From contig OY760934.1 in NCBI GenBank assembly GCA_963664245.1, forward strand, positions 3,100,001 through 3,164,000: a stretch of DNA of 64,000 nucleotides. Direction: 5' to 3'. The notes below the pieces were generated by a model. It was given only the letters and a program-made list of their open reading frames with translations. It did not search any database and had not been told where the DNA came from. Positions 53,788-61,746 of the stretch are shown here, one piece after another. The DNA comes from GCA-2711565 sp963664245. Lineage in GTDB: Bacteria; Bacteroidota; Bacteroidia; Bacteroidales; GCA-2711565. Position 1 is the first letter of the stretch. Every line of letters starts with the position of its first letter. The translations under genes were made by a program, and so were the position numbers.

Positions 53788-54144
53788 TTACTTTGCTTCC
53801 TCTTCTTTTTTAGCTTCTTTTGCTTTTTTGCGTTTTTTCTCGTTGTAAGCTACCGCGTGTTTGTCGAGTTTAACGGTTAGGAAACGTAAAATGCGTTCGT
53901 CACGTTTAAAAGCAACCTCGTAATCGCGAATGATGTCGCCTTCTGATTTGAATTCGATCAGGTGGTAAAACCCGGTTGATTTTTTTTGGATCGGATAGGC
54001 TAACTTGCGCAATCCCCAGTTTTCTTCGTGTACGATCTCAGCCCCTTTATCTTTCAAAAAGTCCTGATACTTTTTTACCGCTTCCTTCATCTGATCTTCA
54101 GACAAAACGGGAGTCATAATGAAAACGGTTTCGTATTGATTCAT
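53788..54144 (-). CDS. rpsF: 30S ribosomal protein S6
   Basis: A 118-residue S6: MNQYETVFIMTPVLSEDQMK at the start and NWGLRKLAYPIQKKSTGFYH in the core, with a lysine- and glutamate-rich tail. First gene of the operon; a promoter and a leader hairpin precede it. Confidence 0.98.
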   Translation of the reverse strand: MNQYETVFIMTPVLSEDQMKEAVKKYQDFLKDKGAEIVHEENWGLRKLAYPIQKKSTGFYHLIEFKSEGDIIRDYEVAFKRDERILRFLTVKLDKHAVAYNEKKRKKAKEAKKEEEAK

Positions 54145-54186
54145 AATTCCTCTTTTTGTTTGTTATTGTTTTATTTTATTGATTTA

Positions 54187-54205
54187 AACCGGGTTTTGGC
54201 CGGTT
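54187..54205 (-). promoter_or_regulatory. Leader hairpin of rpsF (candidate S6:S18 autoregulatory element)
   Basis: On the minus strand AACCGG and CCGGTT pair around the loop CCAAAAC, 9 nt after the predicted transcription start and 43 nt before the rpsF start codon. Leaders of rpsF in several phyla carry a CCG-containing hairpin bound by the S6:S18 complex. Position and CCG content fit, but the full consensus was not checked. Confidence 0.45.
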
Positions 54206-54213
54206 CCCAAAAA

Positions 54214-54251
54214 TGGTGTGCAAAAATAGATAAAATTTTGGATTAAACAAA
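54214..54251 (-). promoter_or_regulatory. Promoter of rpsF-rpsR-rplI
   Basis: Minus-33 TTTG (54248-54251) and minus-7 TATTTTTG (54221-54228) on the minus strand, spacing 19 nt, an excellent match to the Bacteroidota consensus. Transcription should start near 54214. The rest of this 363-bp gap (54252-54507) is AT-rich and shows nothing I can name apart from the space needed for a promoter of the plus-strand lipoprotein gene. Confidence 0.85.
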
Positions 54252-54507
54252 CTCAATGGTACTAAAAATCAAAAAACAAGGCTGGATTTTTAAAATCCGA
54301 AATTGCAGAAGCCAAATTACAAAATTTTATTTATGCTAAAGGGAGGGAAAATATTTCTGCGCCTGTAGATTAAAAACTTCGCCTACATGAAAGAAAATGA
54401 AAATCGGGACAGCTACGCAACCCCTAATTTAATTTATGCATCTTTAATACCAGACTTAAATTTATTTTAACACATTTTTTTCAACCAAAACCTTAAACTT
54501 ATGCATT

Positions 54508-55413
54508 ATGAGATTTTTTAAAATATTTGTTGCGATTGCATTTTCTTTGTTGTCTTTTTTAGCTTGCCAAAAGAATAATGAAACTGTAAGCTTTTTATCC
54601 GTGGATCAGAGTGAAAATGGAAAAATAAAACGAATCATCAATTTTGATGAGAGTGGTAAAGAATATCATATAACTTCTTATACTTATGATAGTGATAAAA
54701 TAATTCAAATTGACAAAAATTTCACTAAACCCCTTTTTGGAACATTTGACGAGAGACATAAAATTAGTTATTTGCAAGATAAGGTAACATATATTTTTGA
54801 AACTGATATAGGAGGTAAGTTTGCCCCAACCGGAAAATATGAATTTATAAACCAAGAAAATATCCCTGTTGAATATACCTGGTTCAACTATGATAATGGC
54901 CAGTACCCAGAGTCCCAAAAGGTTTTTTATGAATATGAGAATTCCAGACTGACATCGATAAGAGTGTTTTTTTATGTTTCAGGGGAATTTGTACAAAAGG
55001 GAAAAATTGACATAAACTATATTGATGGTGTAATTAATGATTTTCTTATTTATGCTTTAAATCAGGATGATGAATGGATTTTAAATGCAAAGCGCGAGTA
55101 TAGTTATGAAAATGGTAGACTTTTAGATTGGGTTTTTTCTATAAAAAATGAAGATGGTAATTGGGAAGATGTTACAAAATGGGTTTTCCATTATTCAGAT
55201 GGGATGATATCAGAAATAGAAAAACTGGAATCCTATTTTGGAACCTGGGGGCAGTCTTTTCCCCCAACAAAATATTTTTACGATAATAATAAGCGTTTAA
55301 TTAAAATTATTTCTGGAACTGCTGTTACAATAGGGGAATATGAAGAAGGATCGGTTGATAAAACTTATTTGCACCTACCGGAAGATAAGTTTTTCTTTGA
55401 ACCTCGCTTTTAA
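54508..55413 (+). CDS. Lipoprotein with YD-like repeats, function unknown
   Basis: A 301-residue lipoprotein (signal FSLLSFLACQ, Cys20). The mature part is a series of strand-turn repeats with the pattern Y-[DE]-x-[DGN]-[KR]-[IL]: YTYDSDKIIQI, YEYENSRLTSIRVF, YSYENGRLLDWVFS, HYSDGMISEIEKL and FYDNNKRLIKI. Such YD-like repeats occur in many uncharacterised Bacteroidota surface proteins and build beta-sheet stacks. The gene is AT-rich, stands alone, and has no recognisable partner. Confidence 0.75.
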   Translation: MRFFKIFVAIAFSLLSFLACQKNNETVSFLSVDQSENGKIKRIINFDESGKEYHITSYTYDSDKIIQIDKNFTKPLFGTFDERHKISYLQDKVTYIFETDIGGKFAPTGKYEFINQENIPVEYTWFNYDNGQYPESQKVFYEYENSRLTSIRVFFYVSGEFVQKGKIDINYIDGVINDFLIYALNQDDEWILNAKREYSYENGRLLDWVFSIKNEDGNWEDVTKWVFHYSDGMISEIEKLESYFGTWGQSFPPTKYFYDNNKRLIKIISGTAVTIGEYEEGSVDKTYLHLPEDKFFFEPRF

Positions 55414-55527
55414 ACGCAAGTAAAAAATTTTGAATGCAGAATGTTTAATGTAAAATGTAGAAGTTCTTCTTACAATGAATGACTATCAATGTCCATGAAT
55501 GACAATTAATGTCCAAGCAAAGATCAC

Positions 55528-55731
55528 CTAGCTTTTCAAAAACTCCATCAAATCGGTGACAATTTTATCAATTTCGTTTTCCGGGAATCCTTTTTCTTTG
55601 GCGGCTTCTTCGAGGGTTCCCCAGATGGGTTCGCCGCAACGTATACAGCGTATTCCGCGTTCCCGTAAAAATTCTACTGACTTTGGGTGTTTTTCAACGA
55701 GTTCTTCAATACTTATATCTTTTGTAATCAT
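55528..55731 (-). CDS. DUF1858 domain protein
   Basis: A 67-residue protein matching DUF1858: an ITKDISIEELVEKHPKSVEF helix pair, then FLRERGIRCIRCGEPIWGTL with Cys29 and Cys32, and a helical end EEAAKEKGFPENEIDKIVTD. The domain is related to the N-terminal part of ScdA-type iron-sulfur repair proteins, and the Cys pair could bind metal. The function of the stand-alone form is not established. No operon partner is visible. Confidence 0.88.
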   Translation of the reverse strand: MITKDISIEELVEKHPKSVEFLRERGIRCIRCGEPIWGTLEEAAKEKGFPENEIDKIVTDLMEFLKS

Positions 55732-55751
55732 GGTTCAATGAGCCGTTAAAA

Positions 55752-55881
55752 AAGGTGTCCGAAAAGTTTTTTCTGACAAAATTTTGCGGACATTGAGCTT
55801 GTCGAAATGTTTCTTCCTGAACCGGATGAGGCTTCGGCAAGCTCAGCCTCCGCTTAATTTCCGAACTTTTCAGACACCCTT
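55752..55881. repeat. Composite palindromic element (about 130 bp)
   Basis: Outer arms aaggtgtccgaaaagtt (55752-55768) and aacttttcagacaccctt (55864-55881) are inverted with one mismatch and one extra base. Inside, gagcttgtcgaa (from 55795) pairs with ttcggcaagctc (ending 55844), 11 of 12 positions, and gaggct/agcctc forms an alternative small hairpin (55828-55850). The size and nested design resemble a small non-autonomous mobile or REP-like element. It lies between two minus-strand genes. Confidence 0.6.
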
Positions 55882-55903
55882 ATTTTAAGTAATAATAAGT
55901 CGT

Positions 55904-56353
55904 TTATTTGGTTCCTGTTACATAGAAGGTGCCGTTAACATCTCCTACTCCAGGAATATTTTCGGTGATGCTTCCGCTACCACTCAGGGAATCTCCGGAA
56001 ACAGTGATGTTCCCGCTTAAGGTAACCGTATTTGTGTCTTCCCCGATAGTAACATCAAAACTTTGATTTGTTACTACAAGGGTGGTTCCGTTTTGTACCG
56101 TCCCGCTGATGTTGGCAGTATGAACTTCGGGCTGCCCTGCAATTTGGCTTGTTTCAACAGTTGCTGTAAATGTTGATCCTGAAATTGCAATGTCGGCAGT
56201 GGCTACAACAGAAAATTCCCCTCCCAAATCAATACTGGCAGTTAAGTCCCACTGTTCGCTATTGTTAACATTGTCGTCTTCGTCGTTATCACAACCGGCA
56301 AATGCAATTGCTGCAACAAACAGCATTAGAATAAATTTTGTTACGTTTTTCAT
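55904..56353 (-). CDS. Small lipoprotein, function unknown
   Basis: A 149-residue lipoprotein, starting at the ATG at 56353 (MKNVTKFILMLFVAAIAFAG with Cys21 next). An acidic linker (DNDEDDNVNNSEQ) is followed by a beta-rich, Gly/Ser/Thr-rich domain with repeated strand patterns such as STFTATVETSQIAGQ, TTLVVTNQSFDVT and VTLSGNITVSGDSLSG. No catalytic motif is apparent. A copy of the dispersed intergenic element lies about 90 bp upstream. Confidence 0.75.
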   Translation of the reverse strand: MKNVTKFILMLFVAAIAFAGCDNDEDDNVNNSEQWDLTASIDLGGEFSVVATADIAISGSTFTATVETSQIAGQPEVHTANISGTVQNGTTLVVTNQSFDVTIGEDTNTVTLSGNITVSGDSLSGSGSITENIPGVGDVNGTFYVTGTK

Positions 56354-56439
56354 AATGATTATGGTTTGGTTTCTAAAAAAATTCATAAGGTTACCCCGAT
56401 TTTATTTTGTTTTAACCTGTCTTTGCTTTCTAAGAAAAA

Positions 56440-56505
56440 TAAAAAACCCATCGCTCATAATGCCGGGGAGAAGCATTTCTTTCTGAACAGTAAAGATAAT
56501 GAAAA
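56440..56505. repeat. Dispersed intergenic element, copy 3
   Basis: The core aatgccggggagaagcatt (56459-56477) is identical to copy 1. It is preceded by aaaaaacccatcgctc and followed by ctgaacagtaaagataatg and an A-run, as in copy 2. It lies between radC and a lipoprotein gene, both on the minus strand, with the same orientation relative to its neighbours as the other copies. Confidence 0.72.
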
Positions 56506-56590
56506 TTTAAGATACTTTATACGAAATATAAAAATACGAAATTTATCCGGATAAATGCAAGTGCTTCTGATTTACTGTTTTAATTTAGAA

Positions 56591-57289
56591 TTACAGCAGG
56601 TTCTCATCCGCAAAACTAAAGTAGTTTTCTTCGCCCACGATGATGTGATCCAGCACGCTTATGTCGAGCAGCTCGCCTCCTTTTTGGATTTTTTTTGTGA
56701 GTTTGATGTCGGCTTCACTGGGTTTGGTGTTGCCCGAGGGATGGTTGTGGCAAAGTATCAGTCCGCTGGCATCGTTTTCGAGGCTGAGTTTGAAAATGCG
56801 TTTCGGATCGGCCACGGTGCCAGAAACCCCGCCATCGCTCACCTGTATTTTTTTTATGATTTTGTTGGCCCGGTTCAGTAATAAAATCCAGAAACTTTCG
56901 TATTTGTAGTCTTCCATAATGCTTTGGAAAAGTTCGAACACATCTTTTGAGCTACTTATTTTTTCTTTCTGGATGACCTCTGCGCCCCGTCTTCGCCGTC
57001 CTAGCTCAAGCGCGGAAATTACCGAGAGAGCCTTGGCTTCGCCAATCCCCCGGAATTTTAAAAAATCTTCAACGCTAAATTTAGAGAGTTCGATTAAATT
57101 GTTGGAGGCTTTTTCGAGTATCTGTTTTGAAAGGTCAACGGCTGATTGTTTACGGTTGCCTGAGCGCAGCAAAATAGCAATTAGCTCGGCATCGCTTAAA
57201 GCGTTTTTGCCTTTTAATAGGAGTTTTTCCCTGGGACGGTCGTCTTCGGCCCAGTATTTAATCGATTGTTTTGCTTGGAGGGAATCCAT
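56591..57289 (-). CDS. radC: RadC family JAB-domain protein
   Basis: A 232-residue RadC-like protein. N-terminal helix-hairpin-helix region at about 70-95 (FLKFRGIGEAKALSVISALE), then a JAB/MPN metalloprotease-like domain with the zinc motif ILCHNHPSGNTKPSEAD (His181, His183, Asp194). Family length is normal. RadC was named for DNA repair but its activity is not established. It starts just after a short stretch containing scattered common intergenic words and stands alone. Confidence 0.93.
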   Translation of the reverse strand: MDSLQAKQSIKYWAEDDRPREKLLLKGKNALSDAELIAILLRSGNRKQSAVDLSKQILEKASNNLIELSKFSVEDFLKFRGIGEAKALSVISALELGRRRRGAEVIQKEKISSSKDVFELFQSIMEDYKYESFWILLLNRANKIIKKIQVSDGGVSGTVADPKRIFKLSLENDASGLILCHNHPSGNTKPSEADIKLTKKIQKGGELLDISVLDHIIVGEENYFSFADENLL

Positions 57290-57393
57290 GATGTTTTTTG
57301 TTTGCTTAGTAATTTAGGCTGAGCGGACAAGATGCAGTCTTCGACTTTGCTCAGATTGACAATACTAAGATACAAAACCAATCAAACAAAAAA

Positions 57394-57422
57394 AAGACCC
57401 CCTTAATTAAAAAAGAGGTCTT
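57394..57422 (-). terminator. Terminator of rpsT
   Basis: On the minus strand AAGACCTC pairs with GGGGTCTT (one T-G pair) and is followed by an eight-base T-run. It begins 22 bp after the rpsT stop codon. Confidence 0.85.
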
Positions 57423-57444
57423 CATAACTGAAAATATCTTAAGC

Positions 57445-57696
57445 TTACAAAGAGTTCGCTAATTTGGTCAATTTAGATTTTAAGTTGCCGGCTTTGTTTT
57501 TGTGAATGATTGATTTTTTTGCCAACTTATCAATCATGGCAACTAGTTTTGGAAGTTGTTCAACAGCTTCTGTTTTATCGGTAATCGCTCTGAATTTGCG
57601 AACAGCATTACGCATCGTTTTCGCGTGGTAGCGATTACGTAAGCGTTTTACATCGTTAGCTCTGATTCTCTTAATTGCTGATTTGTGATTAGCCAT
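57445..57696 (-). CDS. rpsT: 30S ribosomal protein S20
   Basis: An 83-residue S20: MANHKSAIKRIRANDVKRLR at the start, RNRYHAKTMRNAVRKFRAIT, and the helical ending MIDKLAKKSIIHKNKAGNLK. Single-gene unit with its own promoter and terminator. Confidence 0.98.
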   Translation of the reverse strand: MANHKSAIKRIRANDVKRLRNRYHAKTMRNAVRKFRAITDKTEAVEQLPKLVAMIDKLAKKSIIHKNKAGNLKSKLTKLANSL

Positions 57697-57736
57697 AATT
57701 CGTTTTTTGCTTTTCTAAATTTTCAATTTCGGGCTG

Positions 57737-57766
57737 CAAAGGTAAAAATATTTTTTTTACTACAAA
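57737..57766 (-). promoter_or_regulatory. Promoter of rpsT
   Basis: Minus-33 TTTG (57763-57766) and minus-7 TACCTTTG (57737-57744) on the minus strand, spacing 18 nt, match the Bacteroidota consensus. The leader to rpsT would be about 35 nt. Confidence 0.85.
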
Positions 57767-57800
57767 ACGAAATTTTTATATCATTCGCAAAATTAATAAA

Positions 57801-60200
57801 TTATTCGTACCGAATTGCATCTACCGGATTACTTAATGCCGCTTTTAGCGAATGGAAACTCACCGTTAATAGTGCAATAACTAGGGTAATTATAAATGCA
57901 ATCGGGAATGGCCACCATGGAACGCTGATGCGATACGGGTAATCCTGCAGCCAGGAGTCTAAAACAAACCAGGCCAAAGGAATGGCAATAATATTTGAAA
58001 TAAGCACGATGATCGCAAATTCTTTGGATAACTTGCTAACAATTTGGCCAATGGACGATCCTAATACTTTCCGGATACCTATTTCTTTGAACCTCCGTTG
58101 GGTCATAAAGGCTGATAACCCGAATAATCCCAGGCAAGCGATAAATATTGCCAGAATTGAAAAATAGACAGTGATTTTTTGAGTACGTTCTTCGCTTTTG
58201 TACATTTTGTCGAAGCGTTGATCGGCAAAATCATATTCGAATGGAAAGCCGGGAACAAACTCGTTCCAAACCTCTTCGATATATTTCATGGTCTCTTTAA
58301 TGTTATTTGAGCTGATTTTTATACTTCCCTGGAAGTTAGCCTGGTCAGACCAAAAAATTGCCATGGGTGGTGTAACGGTATGTAATGATTCTAAGTGATA
58401 ATCTTTAAAAACACCAATGATACTAAAGCTGGCATCTTTTACCCAGCTATTGTTATTGTCATTAACTTTGTGTCCAATCGGGTTATCAAGACCAATCATA
58501 TCTGCCAGCGTTTTATTAATTATACATGTCTTTCGTTTATCTGTTTCTAAATTCCAATCAAAATTGCGTCCTTCAATGATCTTAATTCCCAATGCCTCTA
58601 CAAAATCAGGGTCTCCTGAACTAACTCTGGTTTCAATAGGATCTACATCATCAACCCATCTCATTGTAATTGTATTTCGGGTATAGCCGGGTGTTCCGTG
58701 AGAGAACGATACCCCTTTAATGTTTGGGTTTTCAAGTAATTTCGATTTGAACTCGTTTTTTGTTTGGAACAACTTGTCTTTTAAAATAAAATGAAGCAGG
58801 TTTTCTTTTTTAAAACCAAGGTCCTTGTTTTTGATATAATTGATTTGTTTATTTACGATAATGGTTCCGCTAATTAATATTGTTGCAATAATAAATTGGA
58901 AGACAATCAGTGCAACCCTGAATTTTCCTGCCGATTTTCCCCGGCTGACTTCGCCTTTTAACACCCTTGATGTTTTAAATAATGATAAGTATAAGGCAGG
59001 GTATATTCCGGCTATGAACCCGATAAGCAGGGTTAAAAGAATTATTCCGATAATCCCGCAAATACTGAACACGCTATCTTGCAGCTGTAGGTTTGTGTTT
59101 GTTAAATTGTTGAATTCGGGCAATAATATTTGTAGAAATGTTATTCCCAAAAGCATAGCAGCAAAACTGATGATAAGGGATTCGGTAATGAATTGTTTGA
59201 TGAGCCGTTTCCGGGTGGCACCCACTACTTTTTTTACGCCAACTTCTCTGGCTCTGATGGCTGCCCGGGCTGTTGTTATATTTATAAAGTTGATTAAAGC
59301 AATTAGGATGATAAAAATGGCAATAATTACAAATGCTTTTACAACCGGTTTGTTTCCGTGAAGAACCCCCGATTCGGCATGAGCTTCTTTAAAGAAATAA
59401 ATGTCTGTAAGTTTTCTTATTACAATATCTGTTGGTCCCCATTCTTCATCAATCAGGTGTTTGTTTTTGTCCTGCTCTTTCAGAAAATTGAATATTTTAT
59501 TTTGCAAGGCTGATTTGTCATAATCTTTGTTTTTCAATAGCAGATAGGTCAAATAGTTCCAGGAACGCAAGGTTTCCATCGCTTCTTTTCCTTGGCTTTT
59601 ATAAAATAAGGTCATGGGCAGGTAATAGTCGGCCATTAAATGAAAATTCTCCGAATCATCCAAAACACCGGTAACTTTGAGCTGGATTCTGTTTTCGTAG
59701 TTAATGACTTTATTGACCGGGTTTTTGTCGCCAAATAATTTTTCTGAAAGTGACTTTGTGATAACCACGGTATTGGGATCGATAAAACAATCTTTTTCAG
59801 CTCCGTAAATTAATTTTATTTTAAAAATATCAAAAAAGGTTGAGTCAACGGCGGCTCCGTTTTTTACGGAAACGGATTTTTCAAATGCAGATGATCCTTC
59901 TTCATACTTTAATAATTTGTTAAACACAACTTCATACCTGCAAATTTTTTCAATGTCTGCCAGCTGGTTGTTCATCAGGTGACCAACTCCCGGAGGGATC
60001 ACACACCAATCTTGAAATTCCATGCGTACAACGCGTTCGTGATTTGGGTTAAAGCGATCGTAGCTGTATTCGTTGTTAACATATAATCCGATTAAGATAA
60101 AAATACATATTCCGATGGCTAAGCCAAAAATATTAATGAATGAATATACTTTTTGGCGTAGGATATTTCTGATTCCGATTTTAATATTATAAAGTAGCAT
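57801..60200 (-). CDS. ABC transporter permease with two FtsX domains
   Basis: A 799-residue inner-membrane protein typical of Bacteroidota. It opens with NIKIGIRNILRQKVYSFINI and a first membrane helix, followed by a periplasmic MacB-type domain. The first FtsX core is at about 285-420 (ITTARAAIRAREVGVKKVVG); a second periplasmic domain follows, then a second FtsX core near the end (MTQRRFKEIGIRKVLGSSIG) with the terminal AALSNPVDAIRYE. No ATPase gene is next to it in the window. It is divergent from a sigma-54-type regulator and kinase pair, an arrangement often seen for cell-envelope stress or export systems. Confidence 0.93.
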   Translation of the reverse strand: MLLYNIKIGIRNILRQKVYSFINIFGLAIGICIFILIGLYVNNEYSYDRFNPNHERVVRMEFQDWCVIPPGVGHLMNNQLADIEKICRYEVVFNKLLKYEEGSSAFEKSVSVKNGAAVDSTFFDIFKIKLIYGAEKDCFIDPNTVVITKSLSEKLFGDKNPVNKVINYENRIQLKVTGVLDDSENFHLMADYYLPMTLFYKSQGKEAMETLRSWNYLTYLLLKNKDYDKSALQNKIFNFLKEQDKNKHLIDEEWGPTDIVIRKLTDIYFFKEAHAESGVLHGNKPVVKAFVIIAIFIILIALINFINITTARAAIRAREVGVKKVVGATRKRLIKQFITESLIISFAAMLLGITFLQILLPEFNNLTNTNLQLQDSVFSICGIIGIILLTLLIGFIAGIYPALYLSLFKTSRVLKGEVSRGKSAGKFRVALIVFQFIIATILISGTIIVNKQINYIKNKDLGFKKENLLHFILKDKLFQTKNEFKSKLLENPNIKGVSFSHGTPGYTRNTITMRWVDDVDPIETRVSSGDPDFVEALGIKIIEGRNFDWNLETDKRKTCIINKTLADMIGLDNPIGHKVNDNNNSWVKDASFSIIGVFKDYHLESLHTVTPPMAIFWSDQANFQGSIKISSNNIKETMKYIEEVWNEFVPGFPFEYDFADQRFDKMYKSEERTQKITVYFSILAIFIACLGLFGLSAFMTQRRFKEIGIRKVLGSSIGQIVSKLSKEFAIIVLISNIIAIPLAWFVLDSWLQDYPYRISVPWWPFPIAFIITLVIALLTVSFHSLKAALSNPVDAIRYE

Positions 60201-60372
60201 AGTTTAAACGTTTTTTCTGGTAAGAACACTAAATGTGCCATTTGTTGTAATTAGCTATTATTTAGTGTTTTGTGTGAGTGGTTGATTCCTCTCGTTTTTG
60301 CTGTGTGCCAAAATGAGACGGTTTCATGTGTCATGTTGATACATTTGTTACTTTTGTTTAAAATCCGAATAA
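60201..60372. promoter_or_regulatory. Divergent regulatory region, ABC permease and response regulator
   Basis: On the minus strand TGGCACA, the start of a sigma-54 minus-24 element, occurs twice (ending 60235 and 60303). The copy nearest the permease reads TGGCACATTTAGTGTTC, a partial match in which the minus-12 GC is GT; it would place the start about 14 nt before the permease start codon. The other copy lacks a minus-12 part and could not serve alone. An imperfect palindrome (tgtcatgttgataca, near 60329) might be an enhancer site. Confidence 0.35.
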
Positions 60373-61746
60373 ATGCAAACAAAAAAAGGAGCTGTCTTAT
60401 TTGTTGATGATGATGTGGATGTTCTGCATACCGCCCGGATGATCTTAAAACCACATTTTGCAAAAATTGTTACCTTGTCGGAGCCGGATAAAATTCCTGC
60501 TGCTTTATTGGAAGATGATTTTGACTTGGTTGTGCTGGATATGAATTTTTCGTTTGGGCAAACCAGCGGGAAAGAAGGTTTGTTTTGGCTGCGTAAAATT
60601 AAGGAGCTTGAACCAGATGCACATGTGTTGATGAACACGGCTTATGGCGATATTCAACTAGCGGTGGAAGCCATGAAGGAGGGAGCCACTGATTTTTTGG
60701 TAAAACCTTGGGAGCAGGAAAAATTGCTGGCAACGGTTCAGTCGGTTTATGAATTGAGCCAGGCCAAAAAGGAAAACAAAAGTTTGAACCAGATTAATAA
60801 AACCCTGTCTTCTGATATCGACCAAAGTTTTGGAGAGATCATAAGCAAATCAAAAAGCATGCTCCCGGTATTTGAAGCTATTGATAAAGTGGCTCAAACC
60901 GATGCCAATGTTTTGATTCTTGGCGAAAACGGAACGGGAAAAGAACTGGTTGCCCGGAGTATTCACCGCAAATCGCTTCGGAACGATAAGGTTTTTATTA
61001 ATGTGGACCTGGGGGCGATTTCTGAAAACTTATTTGAGTCGGAATTGTTTGGGCACAAAAAAGGATCGTTTACCGATGCTAAAGAGGATCGTATGGGACG
61101 CTTTGAAATGGCCAACGGGGGAACTTTGTTTTTAGATGAAATAGGAAATCTAAATTTGGGACTGCAATCTAAATTGTTGTCGGTTATCCAAAATCGTGAA
61201 GTGTTTAAGGTAGGTTCGAGCCAGGCAAAAAAAATTGATATTCGTTTGATTTGTGCAACCAACAGCCCGATTTATCAAATGCAAGCTAAAAATGAATTCC
61301 GCCAGGATTTGTTGTACCGCATTAACACTGTCGAAATTATGTTGCCGCCCTTGCGCCAGCGAACCGAAGACATTCCTTTGCTTGCCCGTCACTTCCTGAA
61401 AAAGTTTGCCAAAAAGTATAACAAGTCAAAGCAAACGTTTTGTGATGAGGCTTTCCAGAAAATGCAGCTCTATGATTGGCCGGGCAATATCCGCGAATTG
61501 CAACATTTTGTTGAACGAGCCGTAATTTTGAACAATGATGATGTTATTGAAGCATATTCGTTGATGCTGAATGTTCAAAATGAGGTTCTTTCTAAGCAAA
61601 CCGACATTTACACTATTGAGGAAGTTGAACAGGAAGCTATTTTAAAAGCCCTGAACGCAACCCATTGGAACATGACAGAAGCTGCCAAAAAATTGGGTTA
61701 TGGCAGGAGTACACTGTACCGTAAAATAAAAAAATATGAACTTTAA
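60373..61746 (+). CDS. NtrC-family response regulator with AAA+ and Fis-type domains
   Basis: A 457-residue transcription activator. Receiver domain 1-120 with the phospho-acceptor Asp56 (LVVLDMNFSF), acidic residues DDD at 12-14 and Lys111. AAA+ domain about 155-390 with Walker A GENGTGKE (184-191), the loop GSFTDA (231-236), Walker B GGTLFLDEIGN and the arginine finger region. C-terminal Fis-type helix-turn-helix (NATHWNMTEAAKKLGYGRST). The sigma-54 contact loop is GSFTDA rather than GAFTGA; this variant is common in Bacteroidota. It overlaps the kinase gene by 11 bp, so the two are co-translated. Confidence 0.94.
   Translation: MQTKKGAVLFVDDDVDVLHTARMILKPHFAKIVTLSEPDKIPAALLEDDFDLVVLDMNFSFGQTSGKEGLFWLRKIKELEPDAHVLMNTAYGDIQLAVEAMKEGATDFLVKPWEQEKLLATVQSVYELSQAKKENKSLNQINKTLSSDIDQSFGEIISKSKSMLPVFEAIDKVAQTDANVLILGENGTGKELVARSIHRKSLRNDKVFINVDLGAISENLFESELFGHKKGSFTDAKEDRMGRFEMANGGTLFLDEIGNLNLGLQSKLLSVIQNREVFKVGSSQAKKIDIRLICATNSPIYQMQAKNEFRQDLLYRINTVEIMLPPLRQRTEDIPLLARHFLKKFAKKYNKSKQTFCDEAFQKMQLYDWPGNIRELQHFVERAVILNNDDVIEAYSLMLNVQNEVLSKQTDIYTIEEVEQEAILKALNATHWNMTEAAKKLGYGRSTLYRKIKKYEL

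Noticed and set aside
55430..55515. Short repeated words (aatgtaaaatg, aatgtcca) considered as a CRISPR or tandem array
   Set aside because: Units are only 7-11 bp, spacing is irregular and spacers are absent. They look like degenerate intergenic repeats common in this phylum.
57301..57360. Intergenic words cttcgactttgctcag and gattgacaat considered as part of the palindromic element at 55752
   Set aside because: They resemble the inner gctcag word but lack inverted arms, so no shared element can be supported.
60297..60309. Second TGGCAC site as a full sigma-54 promoter
   Set aside because: The sequence following it (ACAGCAAAAACG) lacks the minus-12 GC at the required spacing of ten bases after GG.
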